A DNA stretch of 64,000 nt from Bosea sp. 29B (GTDB taxonomy: Bacteria; Pseudomonadota; Alphaproteobacteria; Rhizobiales; Beijerinckiaceae). The stretch spans positions 5,113,625-5,177,624 of the forward strand of contig NZ_LR733817.1 in the NCBI RefSeq assembly GCF_902506165.1. The letters run 5' to 3'. Position numbers and translations under genes: made by a program. Shown in pieces: positions 8,205 to 19,083 of this stretch; position 1 is the first letter of the stretch, and the number at the start of each line of letters is the position of its first letter. The notes under the pieces are model-generated. The model worked only from the letters and a program-made list of their open reading frames with translations, searched no databases and had not been told where the DNA came from.

Positions 8205-10268
8205 ATGACCAAACTCCTCATCGACGGCATCGAGGTCGACGTCCCGCCGGAGTACACCGTGCTCCAGGCCTGCGAGGCGGCGGGCGCCGAGGTGCCGCGC
8301 TTCTGCTTCCATGAGCGGCTCTCGATCGCCGGCAATTGCCGCATGTGCCTGGTCGAGGTGAAGGGCGGCCCGCCGAAGCCGCAGGCCTCCTGCGCCATTG
8401 GCGTGCGCGATCTGCGTCCTGGCCCGAACGGCGAGCCGCCGGTGGTGCTGACCAAGTCGCCCATGGTCAAGAAGGCGCGCGAAGGGGTGATGGAGTTCCT
8501 GCTCATCAACCACCCGCTCGACTGCCCGATCTGCGACCAGGGCGGCGAGTGCGACCTGCAGGACCAGGCCATGGCCTACGGCGTCGACACCTCGCGCTAT
8601 GCCGAGAACAAGCGCGCCGTCGAGGACAAGTATATCGGCCCGCTGGTCAAGACCTCGATGACGCGCTGCATCCAGTGCACGCGTTGCGTCCGCTTCACCA
8701 CCGAGGTCGCCGGCGCCTCCGACCTCGGCGCGATCGGCCGCGGCGAGGACATGGAGATCACCACCTATCTCGAGCACGCGATGAGCTCGGAGCTGCAGGG
8801 CAATGTCGTCGACCTCTGCCCGGTCGGCGCCCTGACCTCCAAGCCCTATCAGAACAAGGCCCGGCCCTGGGAGCTGACCAAGACCGAATCCATCGACGTG
8901 ATGGACGCGGTCGGCTCGGCGATCCGCGTCGACTCGCGTGGCCGTGAGGTGATGCGCGTGCTGCCGCGCATCAACGAGGCGGTGAACGAAGAGTGGATCT
9001 CCGACAAGACCCGGCATATCGCCGACGGGCTCAGGACCCAGCGTCTCGACCGGCCCTATATCCGCGAGAATGGCGCGCTGCGCGCTGCGAGCTGGACCGA
9101 GGCGCTCGCGCTGGTCGCGGGCAAGCTCAAGGCCGCCAAGCCTGAGCGCATCGGCGCGATCGCCGGCGATCTCGCCGCTGTCGAGGAGATGTATGCCCTC
9201 AAGGCGCTGATCTCAGGCCTCGGCTCGACCAATCTCGATTGCCGCCAGGACGGCGCGAAGCTCGACCCGGCCTTCGGCCGCGCCAGCTACATCCTCAACA
9301 CCGGCATTGCCGGCATCGAGGACGCGACCTCGCTGCTGATCATCGGCTCGAACCCGCGTCGCGAGGCGCCGATCGTCAATGCCCGCATCCGCAAGCGCTG
9401 GCTGCGCGGCGACTTCAAGGTCTCGCTGATCGGCGAGAAGGTCGACCTGACCTATGCCTATGACTATCTCGGCGCCGGCGCCGAGACCCTGGCCGATCTG
9501 GTCAAGCGTGCCGGTGCCGCCGGCGAGCGGCCGATGGTACTGGTCGGGCAGGGCGCTCTGACCCGCGCCGACGGCGCCGCCGTGCTCTCGCTCGCGGCCA
9601 AGGCGGCCGAGGTGCTCGGAGCGGTCAAGGACGGCTGGAACGGTTTTGGCGTCCTGCACACTGCGGCTGCCCGCGTCGGCGGCCTCGATCTCGGCTTCGT
9701 GCCGGGTGAGGGCGGTCTCGACGTTGCCGGCATGACCAGGGAGGGCGCGCTCGACGTGCTCTTCCTGCTCGGCGCCGACGAGGTCGAGGTATCGGCCGGC
9801 GCCTTCGTGATCTACCAGGGTAGCCATGGCGACAAGGGCGCGCACCGCGCCGACGTGATCCTGCCGGGCGCGGCCTATACCGAGAAGTCCGGCACTTTCG
9901 TCAACACCGAGGGGCGGGTGCAGATGGCGGCGCGCGCCACCTTCCCGCCGGGCGATGCCAAGGAGGACTGGGCGATCCTGCGGGCGCTCTCCGCTTCGCT
10001 CGGCAAGCCGCTGCCCTTCGACTCGCTGTCGGCTTTGCGCCGCGAGCTCTATGCCGCCCATCCGCATTTCGCTGCGGTCGACACGGTCGCGCAGAGCGAT
10101 CGCGCCGGGCTGGCGAAGCTGGCGGGGCAGGGCGGCGCAACCGACAAGGCGGGCTTTACCCCGGCGGTCGCCGATTTCTACACCACGAACCCCATTGCCC
10201 GCGCTTCGGCGGTGATGGCGGAATGCTCGGCGCTGGCCTCCGGCCGCATGCGCCAGGCGGCGGAGTAA
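8205..10268 (+). CDS. nuoG: NADH-quinone oxidoreductase subunit G
   Basis: This 687-residue 75-kDa subunit passes electrons from NuoF toward NuoI. The N-terminal ferredoxin domain has [2Fe-2S] ligands C34, C45, C48 and C63. Next come the His/Cys cluster ([18 protein letters not shown]) and the [10 protein letters not shown] cluster, followed by a molybdopterin-oxidoreductase-like domain without cofactor. It is shorter than the 900-residue enterobacterial form, matching the mitochondrial/alphaproteobacterial type. I use ATG 8205 ([13 protein letters not shown]), four bases past the nuoF stop, rather than an in-frame ATG at 8151 inside nuoF, because the family starts there. Confidence 0.96.
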   Translation: MTKLLIDGIEVDVPPEYTVLQACEAAGAEVPRFCFHERLSIAGNCRMCLVEVKGGPPKPQASCAIGVRDLRPGPNGEPPVVLTKSPMVKKAREGVMEFLLINHPLDCPICDQGGECDLQDQAMAYGVDTSRYAENKRAVEDKYIGPLVKTSMTRCIQCTRCVRFTTEVAGASDLGAIGRGEDMEITTYLEHAMSSELQGNVVDLCPVGALTSKPYQNKARPWELTKTESIDVMDAVGSAIRVDSRGREVMRVLPRINEAVNEEWISDKTRHIADGLRTQRLDRPYIRENGALRAASWTEALALVAGKLKAAKPERIGAIAGDLAAVEEMYALKALISGLGSTNLDCRQDGAKLDPAFGRASYILNTGIAGIEDATSLLIIGSNPRREAPIVNARIRKRWLRGDFKVSLIGEKVDLTYAYDYLGAGAETLADLVKRAGAAGERPMVLVGQGALTRADGAAVLSLAAKAAEVLGAVKDGWNGFGVLHTAAARVGGLDLGFVPGEGGLDVAGMTREGALDVLFLLGADEVEVSAGAFVIYQGSHGDKGAHRADVILPGAAYTEKSGTFVNTEGRVQMAARATFPPGDAKEDWAILRALSASLGKPLPFDSLSALRRELYAAHPHFAAVDTVAQSDRAGLAKLAGQGGATDKAGFTPAVADFYTTNPIARASAVMAECSALASGRMRQAAE

Positions 10269-10274
10269 GCCTCG

Positions 10275-11294
10275 ATGAACTGGGACCTCGTCCTCGATCT
10301 CGCGATCATCGCCGGCAAGAGCCTGCTGCTCCTGGTCGCGCTGCTGGTCTTCATCGCCTTCATGCTGCTCGCCGACCGTAAGGTCTGGGCGGCGGTGCAG
10401 CTGCGCCGCGGCCCGAACGTGGTCGGCCCCTTCGGCCTGCTGCAGAGCTTCGCCGACCTGCTGAAATTCGTCTTCAAGGAGCCGATCATCCCGTCGGGCT
10501 CCAACAAGGGCGTGTTCCTGCTGGCGCCGCTGGTCACCTGCTTGCTCGCGCTGGCGGCCTGGGCGGTGATCCCGGTGGCGGAAGGCTGGGCGATCGCCGA
10601 CATCAATGTCGGCGTGCTCTACATCTTCGCGATCTCTTCGCTCGGCGTCTACGGCATCATCATGGGCGGCTGGGCTTCGAACTCGAAGTACCCGTTCCTC
10701 AGCGCGCTGCGCTCGGCGGCGCAGATGGTCTCCTACGAGGTCTCGATCGGCTTCGTGATCGTCACCGTGCTGCTCTGCGTCGGCTCGCTGAACCTGTCGG
10801 CGATCGTCGAGGCGCAGAATACCAAGGCGGGCCTATTCGGCTGGTACTGGCTGCCGCTCTTCCCGATGTTCATTGTCTTCTTCGTCTCGGCTCTGGCCGA
10901 GACGAACCGGCCGCCCTTCGATCTGGCCGAGGCGGAATCGGAGCTCGTCGCGGGCTTCATGGTCGAATACTCCTCGACCCCATACCTGCTGTTCATGCTC
11001 GGCGAATACGTGGCGATCATGACCATGTGCGCGCTGACCACGATCCTGTTCCTCGGGGGCTGGCTGCCGCCGTTCCCGATCGCGCCCTTCACCTGGCTGC
11101 CGGGCGTGGTCTGGTTCGTGCTCAAGGTCATGCTGGTCTTCTTCATGTTCGCCATGGTGAAGGCCTTCGTGCCGCGCTACCGCTATGACCAGTTGATGCG
11201 GTTGGGCTGGAAAGTCTTCCTGCCGCTGTCGCTGGCTTGCGTCGTGATCGTGGCGGCGGTGCTGCAGATCACGGGTTGGGGCCCCGCGCCCTGA
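10275..11294 (+). CDS. nuoH: NADH-quinone oxidoreductase subunit H
   Basis: This 339-residue ND1-type integral membrane subunit has about eight or nine hydrophobic helices and docks the peripheral arm, forming the entry of the quinone channel. Conserved stretches visible are [20 protein letters not shown] (about 36-55), the acidic loop [20 protein letters not shown] (about 211-230) and [12 protein letters not shown] near the end. The stop overlaps the start of the following 79-codon gene. Confidence 0.96.
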   Translation: MNWDLVLDLAIIAGKSLLLLVALLVFIAFMLLADRKVWAAVQLRRGPNVVGPFGLLQSFADLLKFVFKEPIIPSGSNKGVFLLAPLVTCLLALAAWAVIPVAEGWAIADINVGVLYIFAISSLGVYGIIMGGWASNSKYPFLSALRSAAQMVSYEVSIGFVIVTVLLCVGSLNLSAIVEAQNTKAGLFGWYWLPLFPMFIVFFVSALAETNRPPFDLAEAESELVAGFMVEYSSTPYLLFMLGEYVAIMTMCALTTILFLGGWLPPFPIAPFTWLPGVVWFVLKVMLVFFMFAMVKAFVPRYRYDQLMRLGWKVFLPLSLACVVIVAAVLQITGWGPAP

Positions 11295-11533
11295 TGGCGG
11301 GGCAGGCCGGCCTGATCGGAGCCCTGATCGGCTTCGTCGTCGGCCTGATCGAGTACCGGCTCGTTACGGGCGTTGTCGTCGGCGCATTGCGCCGCACCGA
11401 CAGCTCCAAGACGCAGGCGGAGAAGGATGATTACGAACGGCGCATCCGCCTGCTCAAGGCGGCGGTGCTGGTGGTGTCGGTGGGCGGTTTGCCCATCGTC
11501 GGTTACCTGATCGGCCGGACGCTGTTCGGCTGA
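11294..11533 (+). CDS. Small membrane protein of unknown function between nuoH and nuoI
   Basis: This is 79 residues starting at an ATG that overlaps the nuoH stop by one base (TGATG), so it is probably translationally coupled. Two hydrophobic segments (about 5-23 and 53-76) flank a charged, soluble hairpin rich in Lys, Glu and Arg (LRRTDSSKTQAEKDDYERRI). No family was recognised. It could be an accessory or assembly factor of complex I or merely a passenger. The frame also runs upstream into nuoH, but the codons there are a shadow of nuoH. Confidence 0.65.
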   Translation: MAGQAGLIGALIGFVVGLIEYRLVTGVVVGALRRTDSSKTQAEKDDYERRIRLLKAAVLVVSVGGLPIVGYLIGRTLFG

Positions 11534-11554
11534 GACGAGAGAAGGACGAGACGG

Positions 11555-12043
11555 ATGTCACTCGCGCAAGCCGCCAAGGGACTGCTCCTCAAGGAGTTCG
11601 TCGGCGCGTTCGCCTTGTCGATGCGCTATTTCTTCAAGCCGAAGGCGACGCTGAACTACCCCTTCGAGAAGGGCGTGCTCTCGCCGCGCTTCCGGGGCGA
11701 GCACGCGCTGCGCCGCTATCCGAACGGCGAGGAACGCTGCATCGCCTGCAAGCTCTGCGAGGCGATCTGCCCGGCGCAGGCGATCACGATCGAGGCCGGC
11801 CCGCGCCGCAATGACGGCACCCGCCGCACGACGCGCTACGACATCGACATGACCAAGTGCATCTATTGCGGCTTCTGCCAGGAGGCCTGCCCGGTCGATG
11901 CCATCGTCGAGGGGCCGAACTTCGAGTTCGCCACCGAGACGCGCGAGGAGCTGTTCTACGACAAGGACAAGCTGCTCGATAACGGCGCCCGCTGGGAACG
12001 CGAGATCGCGCGCAACATCGCGATGGATGCGCCGTATCGCTGA
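11555..12043 (+). CDS. nuoI: NADH-quinone oxidoreductase subunit I
   Basis: This 162-residue TYKY-type subunit carries two [4Fe-4S] clusters (N6a and N6b). Both canonical motifs are intact: [12 protein letters not shown] and [12 protein letters not shown], each followed by the distal CP ligand pattern. The N-terminal amphipathic helix ([20 protein letters not shown]) attaches it to the membrane arm. Length and sequence are typical of alphaproteobacteria. A 128-bp gap before nuoJ includes a perfect 16-bp palindrome. Confidence 0.97.
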   Translation: MSLAQAAKGLLLKEFVGAFALSMRYFFKPKATLNYPFEKGVLSPRFRGEHALRRYPNGEERCIACKLCEAICPAQAITIEAGPRRNDGTRRTTRYDIDMTKCIYCGFCQEACPVDAIVEGPNFEFATETREELFYDKDKLLDNGARWEREIARNIAMDAPYR

Positions 12044-12107
12044 GGACTACGGCCCGTCGCGCGGTTGTCGCGTCCGGCGGGCCTGACTATAGACGCTCCA
12101 AACTGCA

Positions 12108-12123
12108 GCGGGTCGCGACCCGC
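12108..12123. repeat. Perfect 16-bp palindrome in the nuoI-nuoJ gap
   Basis: The sequence from 12108 to 12123 (GCGGGTCG followed by its reverse complement) is fully self-complementary. It lies 49 bp upstream of nuoJ, with CTATAG at 12087-12092 just upstream of it. It might be an mRNA processing hairpin or a protein site for an internal promoter. The evidence is symmetry only. Confidence 0.3.
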
Positions 12124-12171
12124 CGCTTGATGAAACGAGGGCCGCCCGCAAGGGCGGAAAGGCTGGCGAAG

Positions 12172-12795
12172 ATGAATGCCGCAGCGGCTTTCTTCTATCT
12201 CTTCTCAGGCGTCACCATCGCCTCGGCGCTGATGGTGATTTCGGCGCGCAACCCCGTGCATTCGGTGTTGTTCCTGATCCTCGCCTTCGTCAACGCGGCG
12301 GGCCTGTTCCTGCTGCTCGGGGCCGAGTTCCTGGCGATGCTGCTGGTCGTCGTCTATGTCGGCGCGGTCGCGGTGCTCTTCCTCTTCGTGGTGATGATGC
12401 TCGATGTCGACTTCGCCGAGCTGCGCCAGGGCTTCCTGCAATACCTGCCGATCGGCGGCCTGATCGGCCTGATCTTCGCGGTCGAGCTCCTGCTGGTCGT
12501 CGGCGCCTGGGTGATCGACCCGCAGATCGTGCGCGCACCGGTCGCGGCGATCCCCGCCAACGTCACTAACACCGCCGCGCTCGGCCAGGTGCTCTACACG
12601 AAGTACATCTACTACTTCCAGGCGGCCGGCCTCGTGCTGCTCGTTGCGATGATCGGCGCGATCGTGCTGACGCTGCGCGATCGCAAGGGCATCAAGCGCC
12701 AGGATATCCCGACGCAGAACGCCCGCACCAAGGCTGCGGCGATGGATGTGAAGCAGGTGCCGTCGCGCGCCGGCGTTCCCGAGGAGATGGCGTGA
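12172..12795 (+). CDS. nuoJ: NADH-quinone oxidoreductase subunit J
   Basis: This 207-residue ND6-type membrane subunit has five hydrophobic helices. The conserved helix 3 region [20 protein letters not shown] is clear; its pi-bulge helix is central to coupling. I prefer ATG 12172 ([14 protein letters not shown]), which matches the usual start, over an in-frame ATG at 12127 preceded by a basic non-family stretch. The last four bases overlap the possible GTG of nuoK. Confidence 0.95.
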   Translation: MNAAAAFFYLFSGVTIASALMVISARNPVHSVLFLILAFVNAAGLFLLLGAEFLAMLLVVVYVGAVAVLFLFVVMMLDVDFAELRQGFLQYLPIGGLIGLIFAVELLLVVGAWVIDPQIVRAPVAAIPANVTNTAALGQVLYTKYIYYFQAAGLVLLVAMIGAIVLTLRDRKGIKRQDIPTQNARTKAAAMDVKQVPSRAGVPEEMA

Positions 12796-13100
12796 TGGTC
12801 GGGCTTGGATCTTACCTCGCGGTCGCTGCGATCCTGTTCACGCTCGGCGTGCTCGGCATCTTCATCAACCGCAAGAACGTCATCGTCATCCTGATGTCGA
12901 TCGAGCTGATCCTGCTCTCGGTCAACCTCAACTTCGTCGCCTTCTCGAGCTTCCTGAACGACATCGTCGGCCAGGTCTTCGCCATGCTGGTGCTGACCGT
13001 CGCCGCCGCCGAGGCCGCGATCGGGCTCGCCATTCTCGTCGTCTACTTCCGCAACCGCGGCACGATCGCGGTGGAAGACATCAACATGATGAAAGGCTGA
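12795..13100 (+). CDS. nuoK: NADH-quinone oxidoreductase subunit K
   Basis: This 101-residue ND4L-type subunit has three transmembrane helices. It keeps the two buried acidic residues used in proton transfer (in [13 protein letters not shown] and [16 protein letters not shown]). The ATG at 12795 overlaps the nuoJ stop by one base; a GTG at 12792 would add one residue. Sequence and length match the family closely. Confidence 0.96.
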   Translation: MVGLGSYLAVAAILFTLGVLGIFINRKNVIVILMSIELILLSVNLNFVAFSSFLNDIVGQVFAMLVLTVAAAEAAIGLAILVVYFRNRGTIAVEDINMMKG

Positions 13101-13126
13101 GCGCGGCAACGCGCCCGTAACCTGCC

Positions 13127-15169
13127 ATGTATCAAGCGATCGTCTTCCTTCCCCTGATCGGCTTCCTGATCGCCGGCCTTTTCGGCCGGCTGATCGGCGC
13201 CCGCGCCTCGGAGATCGTCACCACCACGCTGCTGCTGGTCTCGGCGGCGCTGTCCTGGGTCGCCTTCTTCCAGGTCGGCTTCGGCTCCGGCACCACCCGT
13301 GTCCAGGTCGCGACCTGGCTGGCCTCGGCCGATCTGCGCGTCGACTGGGCCTTCCGTATCGACACGCTGACTGCGGTCATGCTGGTCGTGGTCAACACCG
13401 TCTCCTCGCTCGTGCACCTCTACTCAATCGGGTACATGCACGAGGATCCGTCGCGGCCGCGCTTCTTCGGCTATCTGTCGCTGTTCACCTTCGCCATGCT
13501 GATGCTGGTGACGGCCGACAACCTTGTGCAGATGTTCTTCGGCTGGGAAGGCGTCGGTCTCGCCTCCTATCTGCTGATCGGCTTCTGGTACCAGAAGCCC
13601 TCAGCCAACGCCGCGGCGATCAAGGCCTTCGTGGTTAACCGCGTCGGTGATTTCGGCTTCCTGCTCGGCATCTTCCTGGTTTTCGTGCTGACCGGCTCGG
13701 TCGCCTTCGACAGCATCTTCCCGCAGATTGCCGGGCTCACGGAGCGCAGCTTCCGCTTCCTCGGCTATGACTGGAACGCGCTGACGCTGACCTGCCTGCT
13801 GTTGTTCATGGGCGCCATGGGCAAGTCGGCGCAGTTCATGCTGCACACCTGGCTGCCGGACGCGATGGAAGGCCCGACTCCGGTCTCGGCGCTGATCCAT
13901 GCCGCGACCATGGTCACCGCCGGCGTCTTCATGGTCGCGCGCCTGTCGCCGATCTTCGAATACGCTCCGGTCGCGCTGACCGTCGTCGTCGTCATCGGCG
14001 CCACCACGGCCTTCTTCGCCGCGACCGTCGGCCTGGTGCAGAACGACATCAAGCGCGTCATCGCCTATTCGACCTGCTCGCAGCTCGGCTACATGTTCGT
14101 GGCGATGGGCGTCGGCGCCTACTCGGCGGGCATCTTCCACCTGTTCACCCACGCCTTCTTCAAGGCGCTGCTCTTCTTGGGCGCCGGCTCGGTCATCCAT
14201 GCGATGCACCATGAGCAGGACATGCGGAACATGGGTGGCCTCAGGAAGTACATCCCGTGGACCGCGGCCGCGATGACGATCGGCACGCTGGCGCTGACCG
14301 GCTTCCCGCTCTTCGCCGGCTACTTCTCCAAGGACGCGATCATCGAGAGCGCCTACGCCTCGGTGGCGCATGGCGGCTTCGCCAGCTCCTATGCCTTCGT
14401 GTTGCTGGTCGTCGCCGCGCTGATGACCTCGTTCTACTCCTGGCGGCTCTACTTCATGACCTTCGAGGGCACCCCGCGCTGGGGCGGCCACGGCCATGGT
14501 CACGACGATCATGCGCATGGTCACGGGCATGACGATCACGCCCATGCCGCGCATGCTCACGACGATCACGATCACGGTCACGGTCATGGTCATGGTCACG
14601 ACCACACGCCGCATGAGAGCCCGCTCGTCATGCTGATCCCGCTCGCCGTGCTCTCGCTCGGTGCGCTTGCGGCCGGCTACGTCTTCAAGGAGGCGTTCAT
14701 CGGCCACGACTACGAGCATTTCTGGAAGGCGGCGCTGTTCACCGGCAAGGACAACCACATCCTGCACGCCATGCACGAAGTGCCGAAATGGGTGGTCTGG
14801 TCGCCCTTCGTCGCGATGCTGGTCGGGTTCCTGCTGGCGCTCTACATGTACGTGCTGCGCAAGGACGTGCCCGGCAAGCTCGCCGCGGCCAACCCGGTGC
14901 TCTACAAGTTCCTGCTCAACAAGTGGTACTTCGACGAGATCTACGACTTCCTGTTCGTGCGTCCGGCGATGTGGCTCGGGCGCTTCCTCTGGAAGAAGGG
15001 TGACGGCGCCGTCATCGACGGCTTCGGCCCTGACGGGGTCTCGGCCCGTGTCGTCGACGTGACCAACCGGGTCGTGCGGCTGCAGACCGGCTATGTCTAC
15101 CACTATGCCTTCGCCATGCTCATCGGCGTCGCCGGGCTGGTGACCTGGTACCTCATGGCCCGCGGGTGA
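13127..15169 (+). CDS. nuoL: NADH-quinone oxidoreductase subunit L with histidine-rich loop
   Basis: This 680-residue ND5-type antiporter-like proton-pumping subunit lies at the distal end of the membrane arm and has a long C-terminal lateral helix. The proton-channel core is intact, including [40 protein letters not shown] and the conserved Lys and His residues. Residues 455-496, between late helices, form an insert of 42 residues with 19 His and 8 Asp (repeats of HGHGH and DDHAH), a plausible metal-binding segment. The downstream nuoM ATG begins two bases after the stop. Confidence 0.96.
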   Translation: MYQAIVFLPLIGFLIAGLFGRLIGARASEIVTTTLLLVSAALSWVAFFQVGFGSGTTRVQVATWLASADLRVDWAFRIDTLTAVMLVVVNTVSSLVHLYSIGYMHEDPSRPRFFGYLSLFTFAMLMLVTADNLVQMFFGWEGVGLASYLLIGFWYQKPSANAAAIKAFVVNRVGDFGFLLGIFLVFVLTGSVAFDSIFPQIAGLTERSFRFLGYDWNALTLTCLLLFMGAMGKSAQFMLHTWLPDAMEGPTPVSALIHAATMVTAGVFMVARLSPIFEYAPVALTVVVVIGATTAFFAATVGLVQNDIKRVIAYSTCSQLGYMFVAMGVGAYSAGIFHLFTHAFFKALLFLGAGSVIHAMHHEQDMRNMGGLRKYIPWTAAAMTIGTLALTGFPLFAGYFSKDAIIESAYASVAHGGFASSYAFVLLVVAALMTSFYSWRLYFMTFEGTPRWGGHGHGHDDHAHGHGHDDHAHAAHAHDDHDHGHGHGHGHDHTPHESPLVMLIPLAVLSLGALAAGYVFKEAFIGHDYEHFWKAALFTGKDNHILHAMHEVPKWVVWSPFVAMLVGFLLALYMYVLRKDVPGKLAAANPVLYKFLLNKWYFDEIYDFLFVRPAMWLGRFLWKKGDGAVIDGFGPDGVSARVVDVTNRVVRLQTGYVYHYAFAMLIGVAGLVTWYLMARG

Positions 15170-15170
15170 G

Positions 15171-16685
15171 ATGATGTTCGGCTTCGGTATCCTCACCGGT
15201 CTCCTGGTCCTGCCGCTGGTCGGCGCCGCCTTCATCCTGGCGCAGCGCGGCGACGAGGCCTCGGTCAACTCCAACGCCCGCTGGGCGGCGCTGATCGCGA
15301 CGCTCGCGACCTTCATCCTGGCGCTGGTCGCCTGGGGCCGCTTCGACTCGGCTAATCCCGGCTTCCAGATGGTCGAGACCCACGCCTGGGTCTCCGACAT
15401 CATCAAGTTCAAGCTCGGCGTCGACGGCTTCTCCTTCCCCTTCGTTGTCCTGACCGCCTTCCTGATGCCGTTCTGCATCCTGGCGTCCTGGACCTCGGTC
15501 GAGAAGCGGGTGCGCGAATACATGGTCGCGTTCCTGATCCTCGAGACGCTGATGATCGGCGTCTTCGTGGCGCTCGACCTCGTGCTGTTCTACCTGCTGT
15601 TCGAGGCGGGCCTGATCCCGATGTTCCTGATCATCGGCATCTGGGGCGGCAAGCGCCGGGTCTACGCGTCGTACAAGTTCTTCCTCTACACGCTGCTCGG
15701 CTCGGTGCTGATGCTGCTCGCCATCATGGCGATGTACTGGAACGCCGGCACCACCGACATCCCGACGCTGCTGACGCACAAGTTCCCGGTCCAGATGCAG
15801 CCCTGGCTCTGGCTCGCCTTCTTCGCCTCCTTCGCGGTGAAGATGCCGATGTGGCCGGTCCACACCTGGCTGCCCGACGCGCACGTCGAGGCGCCAACGG
15901 CCGGCTCGGTCATCCTGGCGGCGATCCTCTTGAAGATGGGCGGCTACGGCTTCATCCGGTTCTCGATCCCGATGTTCCCGGACGCCTCGGCGATGTTCGC
16001 GCCGCTGGTCTTCGCGCTCTCCGTCATCGCCATCATCTACACCTCGCTGGTGGCGCTGATGCAGGAGGACATCAAGAAGCTGATCGCCTACTCCTCGGTG
16101 GCGCATATGGGCTTCGTCACCATGGGCCTGTTCACCCTGACGCCGCAGGGCATCCAGGGTGCGATGTTCCAGATGGTGAGCCACGGCCTGGTTTCGGGCG
16201 CGCTCTTCCTCTGCGTCGGCGTGATCTACGACCGCATGCACACCCGCGAGATCGCCGCCTATGGCGGCCTGGTGAACCGGATGCCGCTCTATGCGGTGGT
16301 GTTCATGATCTTCACCATGGCCAATGTCGGCCTGCCTGGCACCGCCGGCTTCGTCGGCGAGTTCCTGACGCTGATGGGCGCCTTCAAGGCCAATCCCTGG
16401 GTGGCGTTCCTGGCGACCACCGGCGTGATCTTGTCGGCGGGCTATGCGCTCTGGCTCTATCGCCGTGTCGTCTTCGGCGAGCTCACGAAGCCCGAGCTCA
16501 AGGACATTACCGACCTCAACGCCCGCGAGATCGCGATCTTCGTGCCGCTCGTCCTGCTGACGATCTGGTACGGCATCGCGCCCGGCACGATCCTCGACGC
16601 CTTCGCGGCGCCGACCGAAGCCCTCATCAAGAATTATCAGGCCGCCATCACCGCCGCGAAGACGGCGATGCTGGCAGTCCAGTAA
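15171..16685 (+). CDS. nuoM: NADH-quinone oxidoreductase subunit M
   Basis: This 504-residue ND4-type proton-pumping antiporter-like subunit has about 14 hydrophobic helices. Conserved elements include the helix 5 glutamate region ([20 protein letters not shown]), the channel lysine region [20 protein letters not shown], and [12 protein letters not shown]. The frame begins with two ATG codons at 15171 and 15174, immediately after nuoL. Length is normal. Confidence 0.97.
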   Translation: MMFGFGILTGLLVLPLVGAAFILAQRGDEASVNSNARWAALIATLATFILALVAWGRFDSANPGFQMVETHAWVSDIIKFKLGVDGFSFPFVVLTAFLMPFCILASWTSVEKRVREYMVAFLILETLMIGVFVALDLVLFYLLFEAGLIPMFLIIGIWGGKRRVYASYKFFLYTLLGSVLMLLAIMAMYWNAGTTDIPTLLTHKFPVQMQPWLWLAFFASFAVKMPMWPVHTWLPDAHVEAPTAGSVILAAILLKMGGYGFIRFSIPMFPDASAMFAPLVFALSVIAIIYTSLVALMQEDIKKLIAYSSVAHMGFVTMGLFTLTPQGIQGAMFQMVSHGLVSGALFLCVGVIYDRMHTREIAAYGGLVNRMPLYAVVFMIFTMANVGLPGTAGFVGEFLTLMGAFKANPWVAFLATTGVILSAGYALWLYRRVVFGELTKPELKDITDLNAREIAIFVPLVLLTIWYGIAPGTILDAFAAPTEALIKNYQAAITAAKTAMLAVQ

Positions 16686-16695
16686 GGCTGCTCCG

Positions 16696-18126
16696 ATGAC
16701 CACCTTGCCCGCTTTCGGTCCGGCGCTTCCGGAAATCGTCATGGCGCTGGGCGCCATCGCCATGGTGCTCTACGGCGCGATCCAGGGTGAGCGCTCGACG
16801 CGCACGCTCGAGATCGCGGCGCTCGCGCTGCTGGCTCTGGCGCTGGTGCTCGTCCTGCGTGGCGAGGGCAAGGTCGTCACCTTCAATGGTGCCTTCATCG
16901 CCGACGGCTTCGCCCGCTTCATGAAGGTGCTGACCCTGATCGGTGCAGCGGCGGCGATCGTGCTTTCGGCCGATTTCCTGCGCCGCGACGGCGCCATGCG
17001 CTTCGAATTCCCGATCCTCGTCGTCCTCGCCACCATCGGCATGATGATGATGATCTCGGCTAGAGACCTGATCGGGCTCTATGTTGGCCTGGAGCTGCAG
17101 TCGCTCGCGCTCTACGTCGTCGCCGCCTTCGACCGCGACAATCCGCGCTCGACCGAGGCCGGCCTGAAGTACTTTGTCCTCGGCGCGCTCTCCTCGGGCA
17201 TGCTGCTCTACGGCGCGTCGATGGTCTACGGCTTCACCGGCACGGTGAGCTATGCCGGCATCGCCGAAGCGGTGAAGGGCGGCCATCCGGGCATCGGCCT
17301 GATCATCGGCCTCGTCTTCGTTGCCGCCGGCGTCGCCTTCAAGATCTCGGCCGTGCCGTTCCATATGTGGACGCCTGATGTCTATGAGGGCGCCCCGACC
17401 CCGGTCGCCGCCTTCTTTGCCTCGGCGCCCAAGATGGCGGCGATGGCGATGACCGTGCGCATCTTCGTCGGTGCCTTCCCGGGCGCGCTGCACGACTGGC
17501 AGCAGATCATCCTCTTCATGTCGATCGCCTCGATGGCGCTGGGCGCCTTCGCCGCGATCGGCCAGACCAACATCAAGCGACTGCTCGCCTATTCCTCGAT
17601 CGCGAACATGGGCTATGCGCTCGTCGGCCTTGCTGCCGGCACGCCGGCCGGCGTCCAGGGCGTGATGACCTATATGGCGATCTATCTCGCCACCACGCTC
17701 GCCGCCTTCGCCTGCGTCCTGATGATGAACCGCAATGGCAAGCCGGTCGAGGAGATCGGCGAGCTCGCCGGCCTGTCCCGCACCAATGGCTGGATGGCCT
17801 TCGCGATGTCGATGATGATGTTCTCGCTCGCCGGCATCCCGCCGCTCGCCGGCTTCTGGGCGAAGTGGTACGTCTTCCTCGCTGCGATCGAGGCCAAGCT
17901 CTACGTGCTCGCCGTCGTCGGCGTGATCACCAGCGTCGTCGGCGCCTATTACTATCTGCGGATCGTCAAGCTGATCTATTTCGACGATGCCAAGCCGGCC
18001 TTCGACAAGGGCGACGCCGGCGTGCGCACCGTGCTGCTGATCTCGGCGCTGTTCGTGCTGGTGCTGTCCTTCCTGCCGGCGCCGCTGTTCGACTCCGCTG
18101 CTGCAGCAGCGAAGTCGCTGTTCTGA
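16696..18126 (+). CDS. nuoN: NADH-quinone oxidoreductase subunit N
   Basis: This 476-residue ND2-type antiporter-like subunit is the third proton pump and the last of the 14 nuo genes. Visible motifs are LIGLYVGLELQSLALYVVAA, KISAVPFHMWTPDVYEGAPT and KRLLAYSSIANMGYALVGLA. It follows nuoM by 10 bp. The downstream birA begins only 8 bp later at a GTG, so the transcript probably continues into birA. Confidence 0.96.
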   Translation: MTTLPAFGPALPEIVMALGAIAMVLYGAIQGERSTRTLEIAALALLALALVLVLRGEGKVVTFNGAFIADGFARFMKVLTLIGAAAAIVLSADFLRRDGAMRFEFPILVVLATIGMMMMISARDLIGLYVGLELQSLALYVVAAFDRDNPRSTEAGLKYFVLGALSSGMLLYGASMVYGFTGTVSYAGIAEAVKGGHPGIGLIIGLVFVAAGVAFKISAVPFHMWTPDVYEGAPTPVAAFFASAPKMAAMAMTVRIFVGAFPGALHDWQQIILFMSIASMALGAFAAIGQTNIKRLLAYSSIANMGYALVGLAAGTPAGVQGVMTYMAIYLATTLAAFACVLMMNRNGKPVEEIGELAGLSRTNGWMAFAMSMMMFSLAGIPPLAGFWAKWYVFLAAIEAKLYVLAVVGVITSVVGAYYYLRIVKLIYFDDAKPAFDKGDAGVRTVLLISALFVLVLSFLPAPLFDSAAAAAKSLF

Positions 18127-18134
18127 GGACCTAG

Positions 18135-18914
18135 GTGCTCGGCGAATCCGCCCGCGCCGCCGGCTATCGCCTGATCGTCCGCGACGAGGTCGCCTCCACC
18201 ATGGAGGAGGCGCGGCGGGCTCTGGGCGAGGGCGATCCGGGCCAGCTTTGGATCGTTGCCAGGAGCCAGAATGCCGGCCGCGGCCGGCATGGCCGGCATT
18301 GGGGCTCGCCGCCCGGCAATCTCTACGCCAGCCTGCTTCTGGTCGCGCCATGCGAGCCGGCGCTGGCGCCGCAACTCGGCTTCGTTGCGGGCCTTGCCCT
18401 GCACGATGCTGCTGCAGCCGTGACCGGCCTTTCCGCGCCGACACTTGCCTTGAAATGGCCGAACGACCTTTTGATCGGCGGGGCCAAGACCTCGGGCCTG
18501 TTGCTCGAGGGCGAGAACCGGGCAGGGCGTTTCAACGTCGTCATCGGTATTGGGGTCAACGTGGCCTCTGCCCCGGAGGGCACGCCCTATCCAGCCGCCC
18601 GCCTTTCCGCGCATGCAGCGGACGTGACCGTAGAGCGCCTTCTGGTGGCCCTGTCGGATGCCTGGCACCAGCGCTTCTCGGCCTGGTCGCTGCCGGGCGG
18701 TTTCGGCCCGACCCGCGCCGCCTGGCTGGAGCGCGCCGCCTATCTGGGTGAGACCATCACCATGCGCCTGCCGGAGGGGCCGGTCTCCGGCCGCTTCCTC
18801 GGCCTCGACGCCTCCGGACGGCTCGAACTGGAGACGGACGTCGGCCGACGGCTGATCGATGCCGGCGATCTCTATTTCGGCGCCGCCGCGCCAGCCTCCC
18901 CGATCCAGAGCTGA
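18135..18914 (+). CDS. birA: Biotin--[acetyl-CoA-carboxylase] ligase
   Basis: This 259-residue cytosolic enzyme makes biotinyl-AMP and attaches biotin to carboxyl carrier proteins. The ATP/biotin-binding loop NAGRGRHGRHWGSPPGNLYA (about 49-68) and the KWPNDLLIGG motif (about 112-121) are present. It has no N-terminal helix-turn-helix, so it is a group I ligase that cannot act as a biotin repressor. The GTG start at 18135 lies 8 bp after nuoN. The nuo-birA-rnj-mce order is common in Rhizobiales. Confidence 0.93.
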   Translation: MLGESARAAGYRLIVRDEVASTMEEARRALGEGDPGQLWIVARSQNAGRGRHGRHWGSPPGNLYASLLLVAPCEPALAPQLGFVAGLALHDAAAAVTGLSAPTLALKWPNDLLIGGAKTSGLLLEGENRAGRFNVVIGIGVNVASAPEGTPYPAARLSAHAADVTVERLLVALSDAWHQRFSAWSLPGGFGPTRAAWLERAAYLGETITMRLPEGPVSGRFLGLDASGRLELETDVGRRLIDAGDLYFGAAAPASPIQS

Positions 18915-19083
18915 TATGGGCGGGCGCTCCTGCCGCTATGGAGGCAGGGGCGAGGGCATGCTAGAGCGGGGTTCGTTTGGGCGGATACACAGTCCGTCAT
19001 CCCGGACAGGCGGTCTTGGCCGCGCCATCGCGGCCGAATCGACGGTCGAATTCCTTAGCCCGTGACTTGCGTCAGGATAGCCA

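Noticed and set aside
14490..14615. Short tandem-repeat DNA as an independent repeat or CRISPR-like array
   Set aside because: The CATGGTCACG-like repeats are in frame and encode the His-rich insert of NuoL. No spacer-repeat structure occurs.
13601..15523. Very long open frame antisense to nuoL/nuoM (and similar antisense frames elsewhere)
   Set aside because: High GC makes long shadow frames. These frames have His/Arg/Asp-rich low-complexity translations without family features, while the opposite strand encodes well-matched conserved genes.
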